A stretch of DNA of 64,000 nt from Brevundimonas halotolerans (lineage in GTDB: Bacteria > Pseudomonadota > Alphaproteobacteria > Caulobacterales > Caulobacteraceae), in the NCBI RefSeq assembly GCF_003730275.1, contig NZ_QTTA01000021.1, forward strand, positions 62,001 to 126,000, given 5' to 3'. The notes beneath the pieces were generated by a model. The model was not told the DNA's origin and searched no databases. It saw nothing but the letters and a program-made list of their open reading frames with translations. Positions 45,649 to 54,354 of the stretch are shown piece after piece. The translations under genes were made by a program, and so were the position numbers. Positions within the stretch are counted from its first letter, which is position 1; the number at the start of each line of letters is the position of its first letter.

Positions 45649-46586
45649 GATGTGGCCTCCAGACCGACGAGAGACCGGGCAAAGGCGTCGGCATCAAACG
45701 GTTGCAGGTCCTCGATGCCTTCGCCCACGCCGATCAGTTTGATGGGGGCGTCCGACGCCTGGGCCACGGGAACCAGCACGCCGCCGCGAGCCGTGCCGTC
45801 CAGCTTGGTCATGACCAGCCCCGAGACATAGGCCGTCCGGCCAAAGATTTTCTCCTGCTCCAACGCATTGCGGCCCACGGTCGCGTCGAGCACCAGCAGG
45901 GTCTCATGCGGGGCTTCCGGATCGACCTTTTTCAGGACCCGCACGATCTTCAGCAGTTCGTCCATCAGGGCCGACTTGTTCTGCAACCGCCCGGCGGTGT
46001 CTATCAGCACCACATCATAGCCCTCGGCCCGGGCGCGGGTCAGGGCGTCGAAGGCCAGACCGGCGGGATCGGCGCCGTCGCGGCGGCTCTCAAACGTGGC
46101 CCCGGCCCGCTCGGCCCAGACCTTCAGCTGTTCGCGGGCGGCGGCGCGGAAGGTGTCGCAGGCCACGACCATGACCTTGGCCCCCTGACCGGTCAGGTCA
46201 GCAGCGATCTTGCCCAGCGTCGTGGTCTTGCCCGAGCCGTTGACGCCCACGAACAGGGTGACGAAGGGGCGCGGTCCGTTCAGCGGCTCATAGCGGGCCT
46301 CGTGCGAGCGCAGCTCATTGGCCACGGCCTCGGCCAGCGCCGTCTTGACCTCGACCTCTGACGCCCCCGCCCCGAAGCGCAGCTCCCGGAACCGTTCGAC
46401 GATCCGGTCGGTCGCGGCCGGGCCCAGATCGCTTTCCAGCAGATGCTCTTCCAGCTGTTCCAGGGCGGTCTCGCTGAGCGGTTCCCGGACGAAGGTGGAG
46501 ACCACCTGTTCGGTCATCTGGCGCGAGGATCGGGACAGTCCGTCGCTCAGCCGCTGCAACCAGCCTTTTTTCGGTGCGTCATTCAT
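45645..46586 (-). CDS. ftsY: signal recognition particle receptor FtsY
   Basis: FtsY is the SRP receptor GTPase that docks ribosome-nascent-chain complexes at the membrane. The 313-residue protein is the compact alphaproteobacterial form, lacking a long acidic A domain. It has the N domain (QLEEHLLESDLGPAATDRIVE), G1 GVNGSGKTTTLGKIA, ACDTFRAAAREQL, G3 DTAGRLQNK and G4 TKLDGTARGG. ATG 46586 is the family start. The frame stays open upstream opposite nadE, but that part has no FtsY similarity. Confidence 0.96.
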   Translation of the reverse strand: MNDAPKKGWLQRLSDGLSRSSRQMTEQVVSTFVREPLSETALEQLEEHLLESDLGPAATDRIVERFRELRFGAGASEVEVKTALAEAVANELRSHEARYEPLNGPRPFVTLFVGVNGSGKTTTLGKIAADLTGQGAKVMVVACDTFRAAAREQLKVWAERAGATFESRRDGADPAGLAFDALTRARAEGYDVVLIDTAGRLQNKSALMDELLKIVRVLKKVDPEAPHETLLVLDATVGRNALEQEKIFGRTAYVSGLVMTKLDGTARGGVLVPVAQASDAPIKLIGVGEGIEDLQPFDADAFARSLVGLEATS

Positions 46587-46724
46587 GGGGTTCGCTTTAG
46601 CGGTCGCCGCCGTCAGCGTCACCTGTGACACGAAGAAACCGCATCTTGGGGACTGCGCCCTATATGTGCGACAAGGCGGCGGTCGGCGCCCAGATGCGCC
46701 CTCGGCGCGCTCCCGGATGGATTG

Positions 46725-48803
46725 ATGGCCCAGACACATCCTTTCTACAGCCCCGCGACCCACGGCTTTGTGCGCGTGGCGGCGGCGACGCCTGTCGTCC
46801 ACCCGGCCGATCCGAAGGCCAATGCGGACGAGCATATCCGGCTGATTGGACAGGCAGCCGAACAGGGCGTGGACCTGATCGTCTTTCCCGAGTTGAGCCT
46901 GAGCGGCTATGCGCTGGATGACCTGCATATGCAGGGCGCGCTGCTGGATGAGGTGGAGCGGCAGGCCCTGCGACTGGCCGACGCGACCGAAGACGTGGCG
47001 ATCACGGTCGTCGTTGGAGCCCCCGTCCGACACGCCGAGCGCCTCTACAACTGTGCTGTCGTTGTGGCCGGTGGCCGGGTGATCGCCGTGGTGCCGAAAA
47101 CCTATCTGCCCAACTATCGCGAATATTACGAGAAGCGCTGGTTCGCACCGGCCGCCGATGACCTGTCGTCGGACGTGCCGCTGATGCTGGGCGATGAAGT
47201 CGTCCCCTTCGGAACGGACCTGCTGTTCGAGGCGGAGAACCGTCCCGGCTTCGTGTTCGGCGTGGAAATCTGCGAGGACTTCTGGGCGCCGCTGCCGCCC
47301 TCGACCCGTCAGGCCATGGCGGGGGCGCGCATCCTGCTGAACCTGTCGGCCTCCAACATCGTGATCGGCAAGGCCGACGAGCGCGCCATGCTGTGCGCCA
47401 GCCAGTCGGCGCGCGCCATGGCCGCCTATGTGTTTACGGCCTCCGGCTGGGGCGAGAGCACCACCGACCTGGCCTGGGACGGTCAGGCCACGGTCCATGA
47501 GCTGGGCGCGAAGTTGGTCGAGGGAGAGCGTTTCGGTCTGAACGGCGCGCTGACGATCTGCGACGTCGATGTGGACCGCATCGGACAGGATCGCCTGCGC
47601 AACGGGACCTTTGCCGACTGCGCCCGTCGTGAGTTGGGCACGGCCGGGTTCGACCGGGTGCTGTTCGAGGCCCGTGAGGCCGCACCGACCGACCTGATCC
47701 GCCCCCTCGACCGCTTCCCCTTCGTGCCGGACGATCCCGCGCGGCTGGACCGCGACTGCTATGAGGCGTTCAACATCCAGGTCCAGGGCCTGATGAAGCG
47801 GATGGTGGCGACCGGGTCGAAGACAGTGGTGATCGGCATCTCGGGCGGGCTGGATTCGACCCAGGCCCTGCTGGTGGCCTGCCGCGCCTTTGACCGGCTG
47901 GAGCTGCCGCGCGCCGGCATCCGCGCCTATACGATGCCGGGCTTTGCCACCTCGGATGAGACGAAATCGAACGCCTGGGCGCTGATGAAGGCGCTTGGCG
48001 TCACGGGCGAGGAGATCGACATTCGCCCGGCCGCCCAGGGGATGCTGGCGGACATCGGCCATCCGGCGGCGTACGGTCAGCCGGTGCACGACATCACCTA
48101 TGAGAATGTGCAGGCGGGCCTCAGAACCGACTATCTGTTCCGGCTGGCCAATCAGCATTCCGGCTTCGTCATCGGTACGGGCGACCTGTCGGAACTGGCG
48201 CTGGGCTGGGCCACCTATGGCGTCGGCGACCACATGAGCCATTACGGCGTCAACTCCGGCGTGGCCAAGACGCTGATCCGGCATCTGATCCGCTGGGTCG
48301 CGGACCGGCAGTTGGTGGGGGCGGACGCCACCCCGGTTTTGCAGGCCATCCTCGACACCGAAATCTCGCCCGAGCTGGTGCCGGCAAAGGACGGCCAGAT
48401 TCAGTCGACCGAGGCGACGGTCGGCCCCTATGCGCTGAACGACTTCTTCCTGTTCCACGTCAGCCGCTACGGCATGGCACCGTCCAAGATCGCCTATCTG
48501 GCCCATCAGGCGTGGAAGGATGCCGCGACGGGGCACTGGCCGTCAGGCACGCCCGTCGATGATAAGGTGGAATATGACATCGAGACCATCGTCTTCTGGC
48601 TGCGAAAATTCATCGTGCGCTTCTTCCAGACCAGCCAGTTCAAGCGGTCGGCCCTGCCCAACGGACCCAAGGTGGTGACCGGCGGGTCGCTGAGCCCCCG
48701 GGGCGACTGGCGTGCACCCTCTGACGTGTCGGCCCGCGTGTGGCTGGACGAACTGGATGCCCATGTGCCCGTCAGGGGCGCTTCAACGAAAGACCCGACA
48801 TGA
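46725..48803 (+). CDS. nadE: glutamine-dependent NAD+ synthetase
   Basis: NadE performs the last step of NAD synthesis. The 692-residue protein joins an N-terminal nitrilase-type glutaminase (Glu56 in VFPELSLSGY, Lys125 in VVPKTYLPNY, Cys183 in GVEICEDFWAP) to a C-terminal synthetase with the P-loop GISGGLDSTQALLVA. This is the long, tunnel-connected form seen also in Mycobacterium. ATG 46725 follows GGATGG. It is divergent from ftsY and overlaps the next gene by ATGA. Confidence 0.96.
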   Translation: MAQTHPFYSPATHGFVRVAAATPVVHPADPKANADEHIRLIGQAAEQGVDLIVFPELSLSGYALDDLHMQGALLDEVERQALRLADATEDVAITVVVGAPVRHAERLYNCAVVVAGGRVIAVVPKTYLPNYREYYEKRWFAPAADDLSSDVPLMLGDEVVPFGTDLLFEAENRPGFVFGVEICEDFWAPLPPSTRQAMAGARILLNLSASNIVIGKADERAMLCASQSARAMAAYVFTASGWGESTTDLAWDGQATVHELGAKLVEGERFGLNGALTICDVDVDRIGQDRLRNGTFADCARRELGTAGFDRVLFEAREAAPTDLIRPLDRFPFVPDDPARLDRDCYEAFNIQVQGLMKRMVATGSKTVVIGISGGLDSTQALLVACRAFDRLELPRAGIRAYTMPGFATSDETKSNAWALMKALGVTGEEIDIRPAAQGMLADIGHPAAYGQPVHDITYENVQAGLRTDYLFRLANQHSGFVIGTGDLSELALGWATYGVGDHMSHYGVNSGVAKTLIRHLIRWVADRQLVGADATPVLQAILDTEISPELVPAKDGQIQSTEATVGPYALNDFFLFHVSRYGMAPSKIAYLAHQAWKDAATGHWPSGTPVDDKVEYDIETIVFWLRKFIVRFFQTSQFKRSALPNGPKVVTGGSLSPRGDWRAPSDVSARVWLDELDAHVPVRGASTKDPT

Positions 48804-49024
48804 GCGATACCCCGACCCGCGACGCCAACGGCAATGAGCTGGCGGACGGCGACAGCGTCACCCTGATCAAGGATCTGAAGGTCAAGGGATCGGGCGGCGT
48901 GACGCTGAAGCGCGGCACCATGGTCCGCAAGATCCGTCTGACCGGAGACCCCGATGAGATCGAGGCCAATGTCGACAAGGTGAAGGGCCTCGTGCTGCGC
49001 ACCGAATTCGTCAAAAAGGCCTGA
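48800..49024 (+). CDS. PhnA C-terminal domain protein (YjdM-like)
   Basis: The 74-residue protein matches only the C-terminal domain of PhnA/YjdM: DANGNELADGDSVTLIKDLKVKGSGGVTLKRGTMVRKIRL, then VDKVKGLVLRTEFVKK. The N-terminal zinc-ribbon of full-length PhnA (about 110 residues) is absent. The name comes from a phosphonate locus, but the protein is not a phosphonate enzyme. Its ATG overlaps the nadE stop (48800-48803), implying coupled translation. Confidence 0.88.
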   Translation: MSDTPTRDANGNELADGDSVTLIKDLKVKGSGGVTLKRGTMVRKIRLTGDPDEIEANVDKVKGLVLRTEFVKKA

Positions 49025-49035
49025 GCCTTCTTCGC

Positions 49036-49917
49036 TCAGGGCACGTCCGACAGGAATTCGAAGATCGCCGCCCGGGCTGCCGGTTCGTCCAGCATGGGCG
49101 CGTGGCCGATGCCGGGGACCTCGACATAGTCCATCCGGGGTGCACGCTTTCGCATTTTGGCGGCAATTCCGGCGCTGAGCAGGTCCGAGGTCTCGCCGCG
49201 CACCAGCAGGGTCGGGCGCGCCTTGGCCAGACGTCCGAACATGGGCCACAGATTAGGCACGAGCGCCTTGTCGCCCGCAGCCCGGATCGGCACCGAGATG
49301 TCCGGATCATAGTCGAGTACCGGCGTGCCCTCGGTGCCCTCGCGGAACACACGCCGGGCAAAGGCGGCCCAGTCCTCCGGCCCATAATGGGGGAAGGCGA
49401 CGCCATTGGTCTTTTCGACATAGGCGGCCGCCGCCTCCCACGTCGGGGTGTCGACCGGCGTCCCGGTATAGGCGGCGATGCGGGCGAGGCCAGCCTTGTC
49501 CACCTCGGGGCCGATGTCGTTCAGAATGGCGGCGGCGATCACCTTTGACCGCAGGGCCGAGACCGCCATGGTGATCAGTCCGCCCATGGAGGTGCCGAGG
49601 AAGACCGCCCGCTCGATCCCCGTCTGGGCCAGCAGCGCCAGAACATCCTTGGCATAGGTCGCCGGCTGATAGGTCATGGGATCCAGGGCACGATCCGAGC
49701 GCCCGCGCCCGCGCACATCGACGGCCAGCACCCGCCGGCCGCCCTGGGCCAGCAGGGTGGCGATGCCGTGAAAGTCCGCCGAGTTGCGGGTCAGGCCGTG
49801 GATGGCGATGACCGGCAGGCGCGCCTGACCGTCGGCCCCCGCATAGTCACGCGAATAGAGGTCCAGCCCGTCCTCGGAGGTGAAGCGGCGCTCGGCATAG
49901 GTCCGGGTCTCGGTCAT
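49036..49917 (-). CDS. alpha/beta hydrolase
   Basis: The 293-residue protein has an alpha/beta-hydrolase fold: LPVIAIHGLTRNSADFHGIA oxyanion block, the nucleophile elbow GTSMGGLITM, Asp in the LVRGETSDLLS region and His in EVPGIGHAPMLDEP. The GRGRSD segment is typical of epoxide-hydrolase/haloperoxidase-like members. The substrate is unknown. ATG 49917 is preferred. It converges with the PhnA-like gene, where a 7-bp inverted repeat (49020-49026 with 49034-49040) covers both stops. Confidence 0.9.
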   Translation of the reverse strand: MTETRTYAERRFTSEDGLDLYSRDYAGADGQARLPVIAIHGLTRNSADFHGIATLLAQGGRRVLAVDVRGRGRSDRALDPMTYQPATYAKDVLALLAQTGIERAVFLGTSMGGLITMAVSALRSKVIAAAILNDIGPEVDKAGLARIAAYTGTPVDTPTWEAAAAYVEKTNGVAFPHYGPEDWAAFARRVFREGTEGTPVLDYDPDISVPIRAAGDKALVPNLWPMFGRLAKARPTLLVRGETSDLLSAGIAAKMRKRAPRMDYVEVPGIGHAPMLDEPAARAAIFEFLSDVP

Positions 49918-49966
49918 GGTCAGGGCTCCGACGGCTGGGTATTTCACCCCATGTAGAATTTATGCC

Positions 49967-50494
49967 TCAGATCGCCAGCAGGTCGCGAACGAAATCGTCG
50001 AGATTTCCACCGTCGAACAGAAAGCCGGGGATGCCGGCTCTCCGCGCGGCCTCCATGTCGCTGGGCCGGTCGCCGATCATGAAGGCGCGCTTCGGATCAA
50101 TGCCGTGGTCGGCGACCGCCCGCAGGATCATGCCGGGGTTGGGCTTGCGGTCCGGGTGGTCGGGGTGGCGCCAGGCCGGATCGACCGCCTCGGCATGGTA
50201 AGGACAGGCATAGACCGCCCCGATGCGCGCCCCCTTGGCCGCCAGTCGACGGACAATCAGATCGTTGAAGGCCTCCATCTGGCCATGGCTGAACATGCCG
50301 CGCGCCACACCGGACTGGTTGGTCACGATCACCACCAGATAGCCCAGGGTATTCAGCCGCCGAACGGCCTCGGCCGCGCCGGGCACAAGGGCCAGCTGGT
50401 CCTCGCGGTGCGGATAGCCGACATCGTCGATGAGGACCCCGTCACGATCCAGAAACACGGCCGAATGGCCGGCGGACGCCGGTACTGAAATCAC
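49967..50494 (-). CDS. gmhB: D,D-heptose 1,7-bisphosphate phosphatase-like HAD hydrolase
   Basis: This HAD-IIIA phosphatase of 175 residues matches GmhB: nucleophile Asp16 and Asp18 in AVFLDRDGVLIDDVGY, VIVTNQSGVARGMF and FMIGDRPSDMEAARRAGIPG. The family zinc loop normally holds C-x-H and C-x-C; here Cys97 and His100 are present but the second pair is replaced by His110 and His113 (WRHPDHPDRKPNPGM). GTG 50494 is chosen because GGGAGAAG precedes it; longer in-frame starts run into the divergent gene. It is divergent from the DegT operon, suggesting a shared role in surface sugar synthesis. Confidence 0.82.
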   Translation of the reverse strand: MISVPASAGHSAVFLDRDGVLIDDVGYPHREDQLALVPGAAEAVRRLNTLGYLVVIVTNQSGVARGMFSHGQMEAFNDLIVRRLAAKGARIGAVYACPYHAEAVDPAWRHPDHPDRKPNPGMILRAVADHGIDPKRAFMIGDRPSDMEAARRAGIPGFLFDGGNLDDFVRDLLAI

Positions 50495-50678
50495 GTCTTC
50501 TCCCGAATCTGGGACGGAGGAATGGGTCCGCAAACGGACATTGAGGTCGCCCTGATTAGGGCGCATCGTAAAAAGCCGCAACGCGAAGTGACCGTCCCCC
50601 GTTTGGTCAGAAGGGCGCCTGCTTGCTATGGCGCGCCACCAGACGCGGGACCAACCCGCCGCACAGGAAGACAGACCC

Positions 50679-51839
50679 ATGAGCATCGCCTTCATCGACC
50701 TGCAGGCCCAGCGCCGTCGCCTCGGCGGCAAGATTGAGGCCGCCGTCATGGCCGCCGTCGAAAGCGGCGCCTGGGTCATGGGCCCGCCGGTTCGCCAGTT
50801 CGAGGACGAGCTGGCCGCCTTCGGTCAGGCCAAACATGCGCTGGGCTGCGCCAATGGCACCGACGCCCTGGTCCTGCCGCTGATGGCCTGGGGCCTGCGC
50901 ACCGGCGATGCCGTGTTCGTGCCCAGCTTTACCTTCACCGCCACGGCCGAGGTGGTGCCGTGGCTGGGCTGCACGCCGATCTTCGTCGATGTCGATCCGA
51001 AGACCTACAATATGGATCCGCAGAAGCTGGAGGCCGCGATTGAGGCCGTGAAGGCCGAGGGCAGGCTGAGGCCGCGCGTGGTCATCGCCGTCGACCTGTT
51101 CGGCCAGCCCGCCGACTATCCGGCGATCCGCGCGATTTGCGACCGCTACGACATGAAGCTGATCTCGGATTCGGCGCAGGGGTTCGGCTGTACATTGGGC
51201 CGCGATCACCCGCTGAAGTGGGCCGACATCACCACCACCAGCTTCTTCCCGGCCAAGCCGCTGGGCTGTTACGGCGACGGCGGGGCGGTGCTGACCGACG
51301 ATACCGATCTGGCCGAGGAGATGGATTCCCTGCGCGTGCACGGCAAGGTCGTGGCCAAGGATATGCAGGGGCAGACCTTCGACCATGACCCGAAGTATCT
51401 GGCCATGCGGATCGGCATGAACTCGCGCCTCGACACGATTCAGGCGGCCATCCTGATCGAAAAGCTGAAAGTCTTCCCGGAAGAGATCGAATGGCGGAAC
51501 CGCATCGCGGCCCGCTATAATGAGCACCTCGCTCCCCATGTCGCGGCCGTACCGCATGTGATCGAGGGCGGTGTTTCCGTCTGGGCCCAGTACACGGTCG
51601 AGCACGACGACCGCGCGGGCCTGATCGACCATCTGAAGGCCGAGGGCGTGCCGACCGCTGTCTATTATCCGGTGCCCATGCATATGCAGCCCGCCTATCA
51701 GCGCTTCCCGCAGGGAGCAGGCGGTCTGCCGGTCACCGAGCGGCTGAAGGACCGGGTGTTGAGCCTGCCCATGCATGCCGATCTGGACGAGGCCACCCAG
51801 GACCGCGTCATCGCCGCCGTCGCCAGCTACAAGGGATAA
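50679..51839 (+). CDS. DegT/DnrJ/EryC1 family sugar aminotransferase
   Basis: This PLP enzyme of 386 residues has the family pattern FIDLQAQRRRLGGKIEAAV at the start, CANGTDALVLPLMAWGL, Asp164 in LISDSAQGFG, PLP-binding Lys193 in TTTSFFPAKPLGCYGDGGA, and HGKVVAKDMQGQ. It resembles WbpE/WlbC, which aminate a 3-keto nucleotide sugar for surface polysaccharides. The Gfo/Idh dehydrogenase gene 5 bp downstream supports this, since such dehydrogenases make the keto sugar. The exact sugar is not determined. Confidence 0.92.
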   Translation: MSIAFIDLQAQRRRLGGKIEAAVMAAVESGAWVMGPPVRQFEDELAAFGQAKHALGCANGTDALVLPLMAWGLRTGDAVFVPSFTFTATAEVVPWLGCTPIFVDVDPKTYNMDPQKLEAAIEAVKAEGRLRPRVVIAVDLFGQPADYPAIRAICDRYDMKLISDSAQGFGCTLGRDHPLKWADITTTSFFPAKPLGCYGDGGAVLTDDTDLAEEMDSLRVHGKVVAKDMQGQTFDHDPKYLAMRIGMNSRLDTIQAAILIEKLKVFPEEIEWRNRIAARYNEHLAPHVAAVPHVIEGGVSVWAQYTVEHDDRAGLIDHLKAEGVPTAVYYPVPMHMQPAYQRFPQGAGGLPVTERLKDRVLSLPMHADLDEATQDRVIAAVASYKG

Positions 51840-51844
51840 GTCCG

Positions 51845-52765
51845 ATGCAAGTTCTGAAGATCGGCGTGGCCGGCGCCGGCGTCATGGGCCGCAACCATGC
51901 CCGGGTGCTGACCGACATCCGCGATGTCGAGCTGACCCATGTGTTCGACCCCGATGCGGTGGTCGCCAAGGGTGTGGCCGAGGCCTATGGCGCCATGCCC
52001 GTGACCAGCGCCGAGGCCTTTGTCGAGGCGGGTCTGGATGCGGCCGTGATCGCCACGCCCAACCGCACCCACGCCGATCTGGGCGTGGCCCTGCTGGAAC
52101 GCGGGGTCCATGTGCTGGTCGAAAAGCCGATTGCCGCGACGGTCGAGGATGCCCAGCGGCTGATCGATGCGGCCAAGGCCAATGACCGGGTGCTGATGGT
52201 CGGTCAGGTCGAGCGCTTCAATCCGGCGGTCGAGGCGGTCAAGCGCGCCATTGCCGACGAGGACGTCATCTCGATCCAGATCACCCGCGTCGGCCCCTTC
52301 CCGCCCCGCATGGGCGAGGTGGGCGTAGTCATCGATCTGGCCGTGCACGACATCGACATCATCCGTCACCTGACCGACAGCGAGATCGTCGAGGTTCAGC
52401 CGCAGCTGGCCCGCACCAAGGCCGAGCGCGAGGATACGGCTCTGCTGCAGTTCCGGCTGGCCAATGGCACCATCGCCCACATCACCACCAACTGGGTGAC
52501 GCCCTACAAGACCCGCACCCTGCAGGTCGCGACCAAGGCCAAATTCGTCGTCGCCGACCTGATGACGCGTCAGGTCACCGAATATTTCGGCCAGCAGCCC
52601 GACGGCACCTATTCCACGCGCGGCGTCCATAGCTGGCCCAACGAGCCGCTCAAGAAGGAGCTGGAGGCCTTCGTCCACGCCATCCGCACCGGCGAGACCC
52701 CGGCGGTCACGGGCGAGGACGGCCTGCGCAACCTCGAGGTCGCCCTGAGGTGTCTGGGGGAATGA
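51845..52765 (+). CDS. Gfo/Idh/MocA family sugar oxidoreductase
   Basis: The 306-residue protein has an NAD(P)-binding Rossmann start (KIGVAGAGVMGRNHARVLTD), the EKPIA motif (HVLVEKPIAATVEDAQRLIDAA) and the catalytic-region HDIDIIRHLTD. It resembles WbpB/WlbA-type dehydrogenases that oxidise the 3-position of UDP-sugars. It lies between a DegT aminotransferase gene (5 bp) and an acetyltransferase gene (4-bp overlap), a dehydrogenase-aminotransferase-acetyltransferase set suited to making an acetamido sugar. Confidence 0.9.
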   Translation: MQVLKIGVAGAGVMGRNHARVLTDIRDVELTHVFDPDAVVAKGVAEAYGAMPVTSAEAFVEAGLDAAVIATPNRTHADLGVALLERGVHVLVEKPIAATVEDAQRLIDAAKANDRVLMVGQVERFNPAVEAVKRAIADEDVISIQITRVGPFPPRMGEVGVVIDLAVHDIDIIRHLTDSEIVEVQPQLARTKAEREDTALLQFRLANGTIAHITTNWVTPYKTRTLQVATKAKFVVADLMTRQVTEYFGQQPDGTYSTRGVHSWPNEPLKKELEAFVHAIRTGETPAVTGEDGLRNLEVALRCLGE

Positions 52766-53367
52766 ACCTCACGCCGGCGGTTCTGGAAAACCGGTTTGTC
52801 CGGCTGGAGCCCTTGGCGGATCGTCATCGGGAGCCCCTGCGGGCCGCCAGTGATGAGGACCCGGATCTGTGGCCGGCGCTCTACTACCGGTCCTATGGCG
52901 GCGCGCATTTCGACGCCGGCTGGGACGATCTGGTCGCCGGTCAGTCGGCCGGCACCCGCATTCCGTTCGCGGTCATGATGGACGGCACCCTCGTCGGCAT
53001 GAGCAGCTATATCGACATCCAGCGCAACAATCAGGCGCTGGAGATCGGCACCACCTATTACCGTCCCTCTGCCCGGGGCGGTCCGGTCAACCCGGCGGCC
53101 AAGCGGCTTCTGCTGGAGCATGCCTTTGCCTGTGGCGCCAACCGCGTGGCGTTCAAGGTCGATGACCTCAACCTGCGCAGTCAGGCCGCCATGCTCAAGC
53201 TGGGTGCCACGCGAGAGGGCGTCCTGCGTCACGACATGATCACCTGGACGGGCCGGGTGCGGAACTCGGTTGTCTTTTCCATCCTCGCAGAGGAATGGCC
53301 GGAACTCCGGGCGCGTCTGGATGAGCGTCTGTCGGCCTTCGACGTCAGGGCCGGAACGGAAGGCTGA
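52762..53367 (+). CDS. GNAT family N-acetyltransferase
   Basis: The 201-residue protein is a RimJ/RimL-like GNAT: ENRFVRLEPLADRHREPLRAA, LEIGTTYYRPSARGGPVNPAAKRLLLEHAF and NLRSQAAMLKLGATREGVLRHDM. It is not the hexapeptide-repeat type usual in nucleotide-sugar pathways. Its ATG overlaps the dehydrogenase stop (52762-52765), so it is co-translated with the sugar genes, but a general protein or small-molecule acetylating role is equally possible. It overlaps the convergent mpg gene by 23 bp. Confidence 0.88.
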   Translation: MNLTPAVLENRFVRLEPLADRHREPLRAASDEDPDLWPALYYRSYGGAHFDAGWDDLVAGQSAGTRIPFAVMMDGTLVGMSSYIDIQRNNQALEIGTTYYRPSARGGPVNPAAKRLLLEHAFACGANRVAFKVDDLNLRSQAAMLKLGATREGVLRHDMITWTGRVRNSVVFSILAEEWPELRARLDERLSAFDVRAGTEG

Positions 53368-53929
53368 GAAAGCGCGAACCTCTCAGACCAAACCGCCACG
53401 GGGTATCCACCCCCTTGGTGATGCCGATGCGCGGGCCGATGGCGATGTCCGGGCCGGGCACCGCGCGCTCTATCAGAAACGGCGAGGCATCCAGCGGGGC
53501 GTGGTCCAGCGCCTTGTCGATCGCCAGCGCCTGACACAGCTTGCCGGGGCCGGAGCAGAGGTTTCGCGGGTCGCCCGTGCCGCGCCGTGCCGCCATGACG
53601 TCCAGCCCGTCGGTCGGCTCCAGTGCCCGGATCAGCACGGCACTGCCGGGTGTCGTCCGGTCACAGACGATGTTGAAACACCAGTGGGCGCCGTAGATCC
53701 GGTAGACATAGGCCCGTCCCACCGGGCCGAACATGGCGGTATTGCGGGGCCGGGGGCCGCCGAAACTGTGCGACGCGGGATCGTCCGGATCATAGGCCTC
53801 GGTCTCGACGATGATGCCGCCGACGCCGTTCACCAAAAGGCGCGCGCCGATCAGGTCACGGGCGACCGTGACCGCATCCCGACCCAGCCAGTCGGTCAGG
53901 CTCAAGCGACGACCTGCATCCCCAGCCAT
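53345..53929 (-). CDS. 3-methyladenine DNA glycosylase (AAG/MPG type)
   Basis: This base-excision repair glycosylase of 194 residues has ARDLIGARLLVNGVGGIIVETEAYDPDDPASHSF (catalytic Glu in ETEAY), GRAYVYRIYGAHWCFNIV with the DNA-intercalating Tyr region, and CSGPGKLCQALAI. ATG 53929 overlaps the upstream MaoC-like gene by 28 bp; a TTG near 53905 is an alternative start. The 3' end overlaps the convergent GNAT gene by 23 bp. It is the last gene of a minus-strand series starting at 55343. Confidence 0.92.
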   Translation of the reverse strand: MAGDAGRRLSLTDWLGRDAVTVARDLIGARLLVNGVGGIIVETEAYDPDDPASHSFGGPRPRNTAMFGPVGRAYVYRIYGAHWCFNIVCDRTTPGSAVLIRALEPTDGLDVMAARRGTGDPRNLCSGPGKLCQALAIDKALDHAPLDASPFLIERAVPGPDIAIGPRIGITKGVDTPWRFGLRGSRFLSLPFRP

Positions 53930-54354
53930 TCGGCGATCAAGGCGGGCTTTTCGCCGCCGTCGATCTCGACGGTCAGTTCGTGCTTCAGCAGCCAGCGACC
54001 GCCGCCCTTGTCCTCGGCCGACAGCAGTTTGAACCGGCCCCGGATCTTCGAGCCCGCAGGCACGGGGGCGAGGAAGCGCAGCTTGTCGAAGCCATAGTTG
54101 ACGCCCATGACCACACCCTCCAGCGGGGCGACCGCGTCATAGCTCATGGCCGAGGCGAGGCTGAGGGTCAGGAAGCCGTGGGAAATGGTGCCGCCGAACG
54201 GGGTGGCCTTGGCCGCTTCGGGGTCGACGTGGATGAACTGTTCGTCCTCGGTGATCTTCGCAAAGGCGTCGATGCGGGCCTGATCGACCTCGATCCAGCG
54301 GGAGACCCCCACTTCGGTGCCGATGAGGGACTGCAGATCGCTGGGTTTGGTCAT
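53902..54354 (-). CDS. MaoC family dehydratase
   Basis: The 150-residue hot-dog-fold protein has the MaoC/hydratase-2 motif with active Asp and His: RIDAFAKITEDEQFIHVDPEAAKATPFGGTISHGFLTLSL. Members hydrate enoyl-CoAs, but many have unassigned substrates. The full-length motif suggests an active enzyme. It overlaps the dehydratase-like gene upstream by 4 bp (ATGA) and mpg downstream by 28 bp. Confidence 0.92.
   Translation of the reverse strand: MTKPSDLQSLIGTEVGVSRWIEVDQARIDAFAKITEDEQFIHVDPEAAKATPFGGTISHGFLTLSLASAMSYDAVAPLEGVVMGVNYGFDKLRFLAPVPAGSKIRGRFKLLSAEDKGGGRWLLKHELTVEIDGGEKPALIAEWLGMQVVA

Noticed and set aside
46587-48536. Extension of ftsY upstream to 48536
   Set aside because: The added 650 codons are antisense to nadE; FtsY starts naturally at 46586 with the family N-terminus.
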